Source: Jatrophihabitans sp. GAS493 (GTDB lineage: Bacteria > Actinomycetota > Actinomycetes > Mycobacteriales > Jatrophihabitantaceae). Taken from it: DNA of 64,000 nt. Positions 8,477 through 16,292 of the stretch are shown here, in pieces. A program made the position numbers and the translations under genes. Numbering within the stretch: the stretch's first letter is position 1; every line of letters begins with the position of its first letter. The DNA is taken from NCBI RefSeq assembly GCF_900230215.1, contig NZ_LT907982.1, positions 1,054,001 through 1,118,000 on the forward strand, given 5' to 3'. The notes below the pieces were generated by a model. The model saw only the letters and a program-made list of their open reading frames with translations. It was not told the origin of the DNA and searched no databases.

Positions 8477-10129
8477 GTGCACCCAGCGGCCTCCAGCAGC
8501 GTGCTGGGAGTGACTACTCACCTGAATGCCATCGGAGGTGGCAGGCAGCGTGGCGGGTCCCTGCGCGCCAACGGGTCCCTGCGCGACATCATTCGCTGGC
8601 AGCGGGCGCGACGGCCGGCCAGCAGCTATCTGGAGGATGCCCGCAGCGACCGAAGCCTGAGCTATGCGGCCCTGGAACGGATCGTCGAGTGCTGGTCGCT
8701 CGTGCTCGCTCGCCGCGACGGCGAGCCCAGCCGAGGAGCGGGCCCGGCGCAGGAGCCCGCCGATCCGCTGGCCGCGCAGCCCCGGATCGCGCTGCTGATC
8801 GACGATCCGTTGGTATTCGCAGCCGTATATCTCTCGGTGATCGCGGCCGGCTGCACCGTCGCTCCGATCGATGCCGGCGTCCCAGCGGCTGAGTTGCGCC
8901 GAATCATCGACCGGCCGGCTGCCGACGCCCCGAACCTGCTCATCACCGACCAGCGAGGGCTCGACGCGGTGGCCGGGTGCCAGATCGTCACGGTCGACAG
9001 CGAAGAGCAGGGCCTGCCACCGGACGAGTTGATCCTGAGGTCTCGGCTGGGCGCGCGGAGTCGTCCGGCGGCGGCGGGCGCGCTTCGCCTCAGCACCTCC
9101 GGCTCAACCGGCCAACCGAAGGTCGTCGAGCTGGGCGAGGCGCAGTTGCTGCACGTCGCCCGGCAGGTCGCCGCGCACAACGAGCTCAGCGACGCGGACC
9201 GGGGCTTCTGCTCGCTGCCGCTGTTTCACATCAACGCGCAGGTGGTCGGGCTCCTCTCCACGCTGGTCAGCGGTGCGACCATGGTCCTCGATCGACGATT
9301 CCATCGCACGGGCTTCTGGGACCTGATGCAGGCCCGCGAGATCACCTGGATCAACGCCGTCCCAGCTATTCTCTCGATACTGTCTCGCGAGGACTTCCCG
9401 CCACCGCTGCCGAAGCTGCGCCTCATCCGCTCGGCCTCCGCGCCGCTACCGTCGTCGGTCCGGACGACGATCGAGACATCGCTGCAGGTGCCGCTGGTCG
9501 AGAGCTACGGCATGACGGAGGCAGCGAGCCAGATCACCGCGACCCCGCTGCACGACCGGGCGCGCCCCGGCAGCGCCGGACGGGCGGTCGGAGTCGAACT
9601 CAGCGTGCGTACCGGTACCGGCGAGTGCGCAGCCACCGATGAGGTCGGACGCATCTGGATTCGCGGGCCCGGGGTCATCACCGGGTACGTCGGAGGGCGG
9701 GCTGCGGAGCGCTTCGACCCGGCCGGCTGGCTCGACACCGGTGACCTCGGGCTCCTCGACGCCGACGGGTACGTGTACCTGCGCGGGCGGGCCGACGACG
9801 TCATCAATCGCGGGGGCGAGCTGATTCACCCCCGAGAAATACAGGAGATTCTCCTCGCTGACCGGCGAGTGCTCGAGGCGATAGTGGTCGGGCGTCCGGA
9901 TCCGGTTCTCGGTGCGGTTGCGGTTGCTCGGGTGATCACGGCCCCGAGCTGTCGCACCGAGCTCGAGCGTGCGGCGTTACTGGCCGACCTCGACCAGCTG
10001 TGCCGAACGCGGCTAAGCCGCTTCAAACGACCAGAGGCGGTGGAGATCGTCGACGACCTGCCGCGGGCCGCCACCGGGAAGATTCGCACCCACCTGGTGC
10101 GTGAACTCGTCTGCCACGGACGCCTGTGA
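8477..10129 (+). CDS. AMP-dependent acid:CoA ligase / adenylating enzyme
   Basis: This 550-residue ANL-family enzyme has the P-loop-like motif LSTSGSTGQPKVVEL, SYGMTEAASQ, the motif LDTGDLGLLDADGYVYLRGRADDVINRGGELI and the C-terminal catalytic lysine in PRAATGKIRTHLV. It activates a carboxylic acid as an acyl-adenylate, probably for transfer to CoA or another thiol. It lacks a fused carrier domain, and the acid substrate cannot be read from sequence. It is the first gene of a compact cluster: its stop overlaps the next start by four bases (GTGA at 10126). GTG at 8477 is the chosen start; GTG a few codons later is possible. Confidence 0.88.
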   Translation: MHPAASSSVLGVTTHLNAIGGGRQRGGSLRANGSLRDIIRWQRARRPASSYLEDARSDRSLSYAALERIVECWSLVLARRDGEPSRGAGPAQEPADPLAAQPRIALLIDDPLVFAAVYLSVIAAGCTVAPIDAGVPAAELRRIIDRPAADAPNLLITDQRGLDAVAGCQIVTVDSEEQGLPPDELILRSRLGARSRPAAAGALRLSTSGSTGQPKVVELGEAQLLHVARQVAAHNELSDADRGFCSLPLFHINAQVVGLLSTLVSGATMVLDRRFHRTGFWDLMQAREITWINAVPAILSILSREDFPPPLPKLRLIRSASAPLPSSVRTTIETSLQVPLVESYGMTEAASQITATPLHDRARPGSAGRAVGVELSVRTGTGECAATDEVGRIWIRGPGVITGYVGGRAAERFDPAGWLDTGDLGLLDADGYVYLRGRADDVINRGGELIHPREIQEILLADRRVLEAIVVGRPDPVLGAVAVARVITAPSCRTELERAALLADLDQLCRTRLSRFKRPEAVEIVDDLPRAATGKIRTHLVRELVCHGRL

Positions 10130-11421
10130 GCATCGTCGAACCGGCGCCGGCTCGCAGCCGGCACATTCACGAACTCGACGTGGTGCGGGTGCTGACCTTC
10201 GCCTGCGTCATCGCCGTACATACCGTGTCCCACACCAACCCGGCTCAGAGTGTCACGGCCGGGGGGTCGTTGATGCTACTGCACTTCACCCGTGAGGCCT
10301 TCTTCGTCCTCACCGGATTCGTCCTTGTTCATCAGTACATTCGTCGTTCCATCGATCTTAGGCGCTTCTACTCTCGTCGCCTGGTCACGGTCGGAATCCC
10401 CTACCTGCTCTGGACAGTTATATACACCTACCTGCCTCAGCACTGGACGGTACCGCGGACGCCGCTCGCCACCCTGTTCGCGAACATCTTGACCGGGGCG
10501 GCGTGCTATCACCTGTACTTCCTGCTGGTGTCGCTGCAGATCTACCTGCTCTACCCGCTGCTGGCCATGGTGATTCGAGCCACCGCCGACCACCATGGGC
10601 CGCTACTGGCGGTGAGCGCCCTCACGCAGCTGGGATTTCTTGCTTACCTCACTTACGGGTCGCTCCCCTCGGGATGGGCGGCGACGCTGCTGCGGCACCA
10701 GGACGCACTGCTGATCTCCTACCAGTTCTACGTCATCCTGGGTGCCGTCTGCGCCTTCCACAGTGATCTGCTCAGGTCCTGCGTCGCCCGGCATCGAGGA
10801 GTCATCGGTAGCGCGCTGCTCCCGGTCGCCCTGATCGCGATCGGGGTCTTCAGTCTGCAACTAGGGGCCGGTTGGACGCCGATTCACGCCTCGGCCGTAC
10901 TGCAGCCGGTAATGGTGATCTGGTCGATTGCGGCGGTGTCCGGACTCTTCGCGCTCGGATCGCTCTGGTCCGAGCGGCGGGTACCCGGAGCATGGTTGGA
11001 TCGCGGACTGGCCTACGGATCTGACCGGTCGTTCGGCATCTTCCTCGTCCATCCGGCGGTTCTCGCCTACGTGCTCGATGTCGGTTGGCTGCGACGGACG
11101 CCCGCCGTTCCGCAGACCCTCCTCGCCTACGCGGCCACGGTCGCCGGATCCGTCGTCGTAGTCGAGTTGTTCCGGCGAACGCCGCTGAGCAGACCGCTCA
11201 CCGGACGTTCGATGCTGACCGGCACCGGTGTTCACAAGTGGTTCACGCAAAATTCTCAGCCTTACCTCGAGACCCCGGACGAACATTCAATACACAACGA
11301 ACGAAAGGGAAAACATCATGCACTCAACGGCACTGGATCTTCCCGAACATCAGAGCAAGCCCCGCTCGATCGGCGTCACGATGGTGATGGACGGCGGCCT
11401 ACCGACCCGGTACTTCATTGA
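10126..11421 (+). CDS. Acyltransferase 3 family integral membrane protein
   Basis: This 431-residue protein has about ten hydrophobic segments and an N-terminus typical of the AT3 family (ELDVVRVLTFACVIAVHTVSH, then FFVLTGFVL and RRFYSRRLVTVGIPYLLWT). The His in the first helix and the RR-containing loop correspond to the conserved AT3 residues. AT3 proteins move acyl groups from cytoplasmic acyl-CoA to extracytoplasmic glycans or lipids. Translation is coupled to the upstream ligase by a four-base overlap. The soluble C-terminal 34 codons run 104 bases into comA in another frame, an unusually long overlap. Confidence 0.87.
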   Translation: MSIVEPAPARSRHIHELDVVRVLTFACVIAVHTVSHTNPAQSVTAGGSLMLLHFTREAFFVLTGFVLVHQYIRRSIDLRRFYSRRLVTVGIPYLLWTVIYTYLPQHWTVPRTPLATLFANILTGAACYHLYFLLVSLQIYLLYPLLAMVIRATADHHGPLLAVSALTQLGFLAYLTYGSLPSGWAATLLRHQDALLISYQFYVILGAVCAFHSDLLRSCVARHRGVIGSALLPVALIAIGVFSLQLGAGWTPIHASAVLQPVMVIWSIAAVSGLFALGSLWSERRVPGAWLDRGLAYGSDRSFGIFLVHPAVLAYVLDVGWLRRTPAVPQTLLAYAATVAGSVVVVELFRRTPLSRPLTGRSMLTGTGVHKWFTQNSQPYLETPDEHSIHNERKGKHHALNGTGSSRTSEQAPLDRRHDGDGRRPTDPVLH

Positions 11422-12145
11422 CGTCGTCTCCAGCTTCGGTGGGCTAATCGACGTGATGAAGCTCGGCTGGGGTACCTCGCTGGTCACCGACGACCTCAAG
11501 TACAAGATCGACGCGCTGGCCGATGCCGGGGTGGACTTCTACTTCGGTGGCACTCTCTTCGAGAAGTTCCTGAGCCAGGATCGCTTCGATGACTGGCGAC
11601 GCTTCTGCGATCGCTTCGACTGTCGCTATGTCGAGGTATCCAACGGAACGATCCCCCTCAGTAATCAGCGAAAAGCTCAGTATGTCGACTTGCTCGCCAA
11701 TGATTATCGAGTCTTCAGCGAGGTCGGATTCAAGGACCAGGCCAAATCCGAGGCGATGACCGCGCAGGTCTGGATCGACTACATCCGCCAAGATCTCGCC
11801 GCGGGAGCCCACATGGTGATCACCGAGTCCCGGGAGAGCGGCAAGAGCGGCATCTGCAGTGCGGACGGGCGCCTCAAGCGCGACCTCATCGACCAGATCG
11901 CCGAGTCGGACATCAACCTCGATCGGGTTCTCTTCGAAGCGCCGACGAAGGACGTGCAGATCCAGTTGATCCGCCGCTTCGGTTCGCAGGTGAATCTGGG
12001 CAACATCAGCACCAGTGACATCGTCGCGCTGGAGACACTTCGGCTCGGGCTGCGGGGCGACACCCTGCTCGACTTCGCCACCGTGTCCCGGCCAGACTAT
12101 GACGCCGCGGGTGAGGCCGTGGGGCGCGAGGTTCAGCATGCGTGA
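11318..12145 (+). CDS. ComA-like phosphosulfolactate synthase
   Basis: This 275-residue TIM-barrel protein matches the ComA family almost end to end: MDGGLPTRYFIDVV, IDVMKLGWGTSLV, FGGTLFEKFL, SRESGKSGI, LFEAPTKDVQ, FGSQVNLGNI and LETLRLGLRGDT. ComA adds sulfite to phosphoenolpyruvate to give (R)-2-phospho-3-sulfolactate, the first step of coenzyme M synthesis in methanogens; bacterial homologues make sulfolactate, and plant HSA32 is a related protein of other function. The segment EVSNG replaces EISDG as I recall it in the archaeal enzyme, so the exact chemistry needs checking. The ATG at 11318 has GAAAGGGA seven bases upstream. The end overlaps the next gene by eight bases. Confidence 0.88.
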   Translation: MHSTALDLPEHQSKPRSIGVTMVMDGGLPTRYFIDVVSSFGGLIDVMKLGWGTSLVTDDLKYKIDALADAGVDFYFGGTLFEKFLSQDRFDDWRRFCDRFDCRYVEVSNGTIPLSNQRKAQYVDLLANDYRVFSEVGFKDQAKSEAMTAQVWIDYIRQDLAAGAHMVITESRESGKSGICSADGRLKRDLIDQIAESDINLDRVLFEAPTKDVQIQLIRRFGSQVNLGNISTSDIVALETLRLGLRGDTLLDFATVSRPDYDAAGEAVGREVQHA

Positions 12146-12536
12146 GAGCGGCGACGCCTTCCACCTGGCGATCCCGGCGCGCGACCTGGATGAGGCGCAT
12201 GAGTTCTACGTGGGCGGCCTGGGCTGCAAGCTGGCCCGGCGCTACGGAGACCGGATCACCCTGGATTTCTTCGGCGATCAGGTCGTCTGCCACCTCTCTG
12301 CCAAGTTCGAGCGGGCGCCGGAGCTCTACCCCCGTCACTTCGGCGTCACATTCCGCAGCATCGAGGACTACGACCGACTGGTTCACCTGGCCGAGACGCG
12401 TGGCCTTCGCTTCTATGCCAAGCCCTTCACCCGGTTCGAGACTATGGTGGAGGAGCACAGCAGCTTCGTGCTGCAGGATCCCTCGAACAATCTCCTGGAA
12501 TTCAAACACTATTCCGACCCGCGGATGATGTACTGA
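12138..12536 (+). CDS. VOC (glyoxalase/dioxygenase fold) family protein
   Basis: This 132-residue protein has one pair of beta-alpha-beta-beta-beta modules. It starts with FHLAIPARDLDEAHEFYVGGLGCKLARRYGD and ends with FVLQDPSNNLLEFKHY, whose D-P-S-N-N-x-L-E-F signature carries the metal-ligand Glu; the first His (H in FHLAIP) is the other expected ligand. Members are lyases, isomerases or dioxygenases. It overlaps comA by eight bases, so it is very likely co-translated and acts on an intermediate of the same pathway. Confidence 0.85.
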   Translation: MRESGDAFHLAIPARDLDEAHEFYVGGLGCKLARRYGDRITLDFFGDQVVCHLSAKFERAPELYPRHFGVTFRSIEDYDRLVHLAETRGLRFYAKPFTRFETMVEEHSSFVLQDPSNNLLEFKHYSDPRMMY

Positions 12537-12564
12537 AGCTGGATCTGCGTCCGATCGAGCGAGA

Positions 12565-13338
12565 ATGGGTGGCGCGGTTGTGAAGGGCGCCGGTCGCCGC
12601 AAGTTCTGGGTCAGTGCCACCGCGTTGGGCGTCGCAGCCGCCGCCGGTACCGTCGCCCTGGTTCAGCATGAGGCGCCCTCCCCGGTTAACGACGCGGGTG
12701 CTGCGGTTGGAGCACACTCGAGCGAGACGCCGATCCGGCTCGGTACGGTGCGCTCGCGTCGGTTGTTGGTGGTGGGCGCGTCCTACACCGAGGGTCTCGG
12801 TGCGTCGTCGCCCGAGCAGGGTTACGCCTACCAGTTGGGTCGAGAGCTGGGTTGGCCGACCACTGTCGATGGGGCGTCGGGAACCGGCTTCCTCAACCCC
12901 GGGCCGCGGGATCAGGGCACCTTCGCCGCCCGGATACGCCGCCTTCCATCGTCGGTAGCTCCGGGTATCGTCCTGCTGCAGTGCGGCCGAAACGACGCGC
13001 AGTATCCGGGCGCCGAGGTTCGGCGTGCGGTGATTAGCACAATTAAGCTCATCCGGTCGCTCTACCCCGAGGCTCAGCTCACCTTCCTCGGTCCCATCCC
13101 GGGGGCACTGCCGGTTCAGCCGGATTTAGCGGATGATCAACGCCTGCTCGCGCAGACGGCGCGAGCCGAACGAGTCCCGTTCATCGACCCGATCGCGGAG
13201 CGGTGGATCACGCCGAAGAATGAGCGGCGCTTCTCCGGGCCGGTGCCGGCGCACCCCGACGACGCGGGCTACGCCTACATCGCCGGACGGGTAGCGGCTG
13301 ACCTCCGGGCGTTGATGGGTGCCCCGACTCAGATCTGA
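12565..13338 (+). CDS. Membrane-anchored SGNH/GDSL hydrolase
   Basis: This 257-residue protein has an N-terminal hydrophobic segment (residues about 15-32) followed by an SGNH fold. Block I is VVGASYTEGLG (nucleophile Ser), block II contains GASGTGFLNPG, block III is LLQCGRNDAQYPG with the oxyanion Asn, and block V is HPDDAGYAYIA with the catalytic His. SGNH esterases and acyltransferases act on glycan O-acyl groups outside the membrane and are often fused to AT3 domains, which is notable because an AT3 gene lies in the same cluster. It starts 28 bases after the VOC gene on the same strand. Confidence 0.85.
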   Translation: MGGAVVKGAGRRKFWVSATALGVAAAAGTVALVQHEAPSPVNDAGAAVGAHSSETPIRLGTVRSRRLLVVGASYTEGLGASSPEQGYAYQLGRELGWPTTVDGASGTGFLNPGPRDQGTFAARIRRLPSSVAPGIVLLQCGRNDAQYPGAEVRRAVISTIKLIRSLYPEAQLTFLGPIPGALPVQPDLADDQRLLAQTARAERVPFIDPIAERWITPKNERRFSGPVPAHPDDAGYAYIAGRVAADLRALMGAPTQI

Positions 13339-13350
13339 CGGCGGTGCTGG

Positions 13351-14121
13351 TCAGCGCCAAGTTGCGGCGGCGGTCATGGTGTTCGGCTCGACGACTGTGA
13401 ACCCGGCGTCGACCACGGTGACTGGTGCTTGGGAGCTGAACTTCAACCAGTCGGCCGGGGTGGGATGCGTGACGAGTAGCGGGAACCCGGCACCCGCCCA
13501 GAGCTGAAAGCGTTCCTCCGGCATGCTCATCGCCGCGAGCTGAGCAGCGTGGCCCGCCGCGGCGGCCGCCTTGCCGAGCGGTAGTGGCGGAAGCGGCGTG
13601 ATCGCGATGACTAGAGCGCCGTCGGGCTGCGGCTCGGCGGCACTGTGGTCATCGACCCGGTCCGGGTCCTCGAGTTCGGTTCCGGAGAGCTGGAGCTTTC
13701 GCAGCTCGGGCGGGAGTCCCGCGGTTGACATGGGTACGAACGCTCGCGCCTCGGCTCCCCGGTGCGTGACGGTCACGCCGGGCAGTTGCTGGGACTGCTC
13801 CCATTGCGCGCCGCGGGCCCGGCGGACGTGCTTGCGGATGTGCCCGTCGAGCCAGCGGTGGATCGCCGGCTCCCACACGCCGTCGGCCTGGGCGCGGTCG
13901 TCGGTGAGCAGCATGACGGTGGCCAGTGCGGCCGCCTCGAGCGCGGCGGTCCGCGACGGGGGGTCCGCCTTCTCGATGCGAACCACCAGTTGCATGGCCC
14001 ACGGCGCCTCCCCCTTCGGGTCACGATGCCCCGGGGTGCTGCGGTGCTCGGGTGCCGCAGCTGCGGCTGACTCGGCCGCCGGCTCGGCGGCTGGCTCGGC
14101 GGCGTTGGCGGGAACGCTCAT
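13351..14121 (-). CDS. Pth2-like peptidyl-tRNA hydrolase, actinobacterial type
   Basis: This 256-residue protein has an Ala/Pro-rich N-terminus then MQLVVRIEKADPPSRTAALEAAALATVMLL, GVWEPAIHRWLDGHIRKHVRRARGAQW, LPGVTVTHRGAEARAFVP and, near the end, LGKAAAAAGHAAQLAAM and VVDAGFTVVEPNTMT. The GKAAAQxGHA-like segment and the Asp-Ala-Gly-x-T motif belong to the Pth2 (PTH-II) fold, which releases amino acids or peptides from tRNA. Start: ATG at 14121 (an ATG three codons earlier, at 14130, is also possible); the frame is open far upstream but with no coding sense. It is convergent with the SGNH gene. Confidence 0.75.
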   Translation of the reverse strand: MSVPANAAEPAAEPAAESAAAAAPEHRSTPGHRDPKGEAPWAMQLVVRIEKADPPSRTAALEAAALATVMLLTDDRAQADGVWEPAIHRWLDGHIRKHVRRARGAQWEQSQQLPGVTVTHRGAEARAFVPMSTAGLPPELRKLQLSGTELEDPDRVDDHSAAEPQPDGALVIAITPLPPLPLGKAAAAAGHAAQLAAMSMPEERFQLWAGAGFPLLVTHPTPADWLKFSSQAPVTVVDAGFTVVEPNTMTAAATWR

Positions 14122-14250
14122 GACACACATGGTGCCGTACGTTGGTATTGGATGGTTTGGAACTGCGACCGCGGGGTATAGCAGTGGTAGGCCGGCTGCG
14201 CAGTGCAGGCCGGCGGGACGCTGACGATCAGGAAAGCGAGACAGCTCGAC

Positions 14251-14724
14251 ATGACTACCTTGGAATCGATCCCGAGCGACACCAAGCAGGTCGCAAACGA
14301 TGTCGCGAGCGGAGTCGCGGACGCGATCACCACCGCCGTCGCCACGGCCTCCGATGCGGTCTCCGACGCGGTCGAGTCGGCCAAGCGTCAGGGACGTCGC
14401 GCCCGCCGCAAGGCACACCGCGCGACGAAGGCGCAGAACCGTCGGGCCCAGAAGCAGGTCAAGAAGACTCGCAGTGACGCGGCTACGCTCCTTTCCGACT
14501 TCAGCGAAGAGGCAGCCCGCCGGGCGACCGACGTCGCCGCCGCCGCGCAGGGTCGCGGCAGCAAGAAGGCAAAGAAGCACGGCAAGTTCTACTGGACCGT
14601 GCTCACAGTGGCGATCCTCGGTGCGGCCGCAGGAGGCGGGAAGTACCTCGCCGACAAGGCCGCCGACAAGAGCGCAGCCAAGAGCGCGCCGCCGGTGCAG
14701 CCTCGTGAGCCCGCCGCGATCTAG
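14251..14724 (+). CDS. Basic, Ala/Lys-rich membrane protein of unknown function
   Basis: This 157-residue protein begins with a helical, coiled-coil-like stretch (SDTKQVANDVASGVADAITT) and then a strongly basic segment (KRQGRRARRKAHRATKAQNRRAQKQVKKTR). One hydrophobic segment follows at about residues 112-130 (FYWTVLTVAILGAAAGGGKYL). No known domain is recognised. The start is the ATG at 14251; a frame with upstream TTG/ATG exists from 14203. It is convergent with the epoxide hydrolase. It may interact with nucleic acid or an acidic surface through the basic segment, but this is inference. Confidence 0.65.
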   Translation: MTTLESIPSDTKQVANDVASGVADAITTAVATASDAVSDAVESAKRQGRRARRKAHRATKAQNRRAQKQVKKTRSDAATLLSDFSEEAARRATDVAAAAQGRGSKKAKKHGKFYWTVLTVAILGAAAGGGKYLADKAADKSAAKSAPPVQPREPAAI

Positions 14725-14738
14725 GCCGTCCCTGTGCT

Positions 14739-15725
14739 CTAGACCCGCGCTGGGAGGCCGTTCAGCCAGTCGATGAGCAGCCGGTTGACCGCCTCGGGGT
14801 GCTCCTGCTGGATCCAATGACCGCAATTCGCGAGGATGTGTGACGACACCAGACCCGGAAGGGTGGTCGGGTAGCGCCGAATCGCGTCGGCCAGCCAGCT
14901 ACTGGATGCGTCGAGTTCGCCGCCGATGAACAGCGACGGCTGGGTGATGGGTGCGCCGTCCCAGTCGGCGAGGTCCTCCCAGTCACGGTCGATATTGCGG
15001 TACCGGTTCAGCGCGCCGGTGAAGCCCGTCCGTTCGAACTCCTCGGTGTAGGCGTCGAGTTCCTCCGCGCTGAGCCAGGCCGGACGCACGCCGGCGGCGG
15101 CGGGGAAGCGATCGGAGAGCCGCCCACCCCGTTTCACCATGAAAATGCTCCTCATCTCATCCGCCGTGACGACGTCGGCGGAGAGACCGGCGTAGATTCC
15201 GGCCAACCACCCGCGGACGTCGGGCTCGATCTCGGCCTCGGCCCGTCCGGGCTGCTGGAAGTAGCTGATGTAGAACTCCTCTCCCTCCCCGCCGATGCGG
15301 CCCATCGACTCGGTGGGCCGGTACCGGCTGCGCGGTGAGTAGGGCACGCTGAGCAGCGCCACCGCGGTGAAGACCTCTGGGTGCAGCAGCGCCGAGTTCG
15401 CCGCGATGGGTGAACCCCAGTCATGACCGATGATCGCCGCCGTATCTTCGCCCAGGGCGCGAACGACGCCGACGTTGTCCGCGACCAGTTCGAGCATCCG
15501 GTAGGCCTCGATCTCGGACGGTTTCGATGAGCGCCCGTAGCCGCGCACGTCGATGGCCACCGCCCGGTAGCCCGCCGCGGCGAGCGCCGGGAGCTGGCGC
15601 CGCCAGGAGAACCAGGACTCCGGGAAGCCGTGGACGAGCAGAACAAGTGGCCCAACCCCCTGCTCGACCAGGTGAATCCGGCCGCCGGCTACTTCCAGAA
15701 CTCGATGCTGCCCCTCGTCGCTCAT
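14739..15725 (-). CDS. Epoxide hydrolase-like alpha/beta hydrolase (EphA type)
   Basis: This 328-residue enzyme has the oxyanion motif HGFPESWFSWRRQL, the nucleophile elbow GHDWGSPIA with catalytic Asp, IDVRGYGRSSKP, and the C-terminal NCGHWIQQEHPEAVNRLL with catalytic His. HGFPE plus an Asp nucleophile distinguishes epoxide hydrolases from lipases and esterases. A cap-domain Tyr (in RTGFTGALNRYRNIDRDW) matches a lid tyrosine that activates the epoxide. It would hydrolyse epoxides to diols. It is divergent from the VOC gene at 15808. Confidence 0.87.
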   Translation of the reverse strand: MSDEGQHRVLEVAGGRIHLVEQGVGPLVLLVHGFPESWFSWRRQLPALAAAGYRAVAIDVRGYGRSSKPSEIEAYRMLELVADNVGVVRALGEDTAAIIGHDWGSPIAANSALLHPEVFTAVALLSVPYSPRSRYRPTESMGRIGGEGEEFYISYFQQPGRAEAEIEPDVRGWLAGIYAGLSADVVTADEMRSIFMVKRGGRLSDRFPAAAGVRPAWLSAEELDAYTEEFERTGFTGALNRYRNIDRDWEDLADWDGAPITQPSLFIGGELDASSSWLADAIRRYPTTLPGLVSSHILANCGHWIQQEHPEAVNRLLIDWLNGLPARV

Positions 15726-15807
15726 GGGCCGAGTCTAGGGATCGTTCGCACCGTCGCGGCTGGCGACGGCTGGATGGATGGTCGAACGGGGAGCTAGGTT
15801 GGGTCAC

Positions 15808-16218
15808 ATGGATTGGACTCTTGAGGTCGTCATCGTGCCCGTCAGTGACATCGCCCGCTCCATCGAGTTCTACCGGGACAGAGTCGGCTTCCATCTCGAT
15901 CACGACACCACCAACGAGTACATGCATGTCGCCCAGCTCACCCCGCCCGGGTCGGGCTGCTCGATCGTCATCGGCGATCTCCCAGCCCAGCGCGCGATGG
16001 AACCGGGATCGTTGAAGGGCGTGCAGCTGGTGGTGGCCGATGCTTACCGGGCGCGGGAGGAGTTGCTCGCCCGCGGCGTCGAGGTGAGCGAAATAACCGT
16101 TTTCGACGAGCGCGACGGCGGCACCTTCTTTGGTTTCGACGACCCAGACGGAAATTCCTGGGCCGTTCAGCAGCTGAAGGCTCGCGCCCAGAAGCCACTG
16201 ATTCCGAAGAGTGAGTGA
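15808..16218 (+). CDS. VOC family (glyoxalase-like) protein
   Basis: This 136-residue single-domain VOC protein starts MDWTLEVVIVPVSDIARSIEFYRDRVGFHLDHDT and ends FFGFDDPDGNSWAVQQL, the DPDGN-W signature of the YcdJ-like subgroup. The usual C-terminal metal Glu is replaced by Trp-Ala-Val-Gln-Gln, so metal binding is uncertain. An upstream frame extends to 15778, but the ATG at 15808 follows the shared VOC start. Function unknown. Confidence 0.78.
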   Translation: MDWTLEVVIVPVSDIARSIEFYRDRVGFHLDHDTTNEYMHVAQLTPPGSGCSIVIGDLPAQRAMEPGSLKGVQLVVADAYRAREELLARGVEVSEITVFDERDGGTFFGFDDPDGNSWAVQQLKARAQKPLIPKSE

Positions 16219-16292
16219 CGGCGGAGCGCGCTGGGTGCGCCGAACGCCCATACTGAATGTGCGTACGAACATATGACATGTACGATGCGGTG

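Noticed and set aside
14122-14826. Long N-terminal extension of the Pth2-like frame to 14826
   Set aside because: It runs antisense through the gene at 14251 and the end of the epoxide hydrolase gene; the conserved part starts after 14121.
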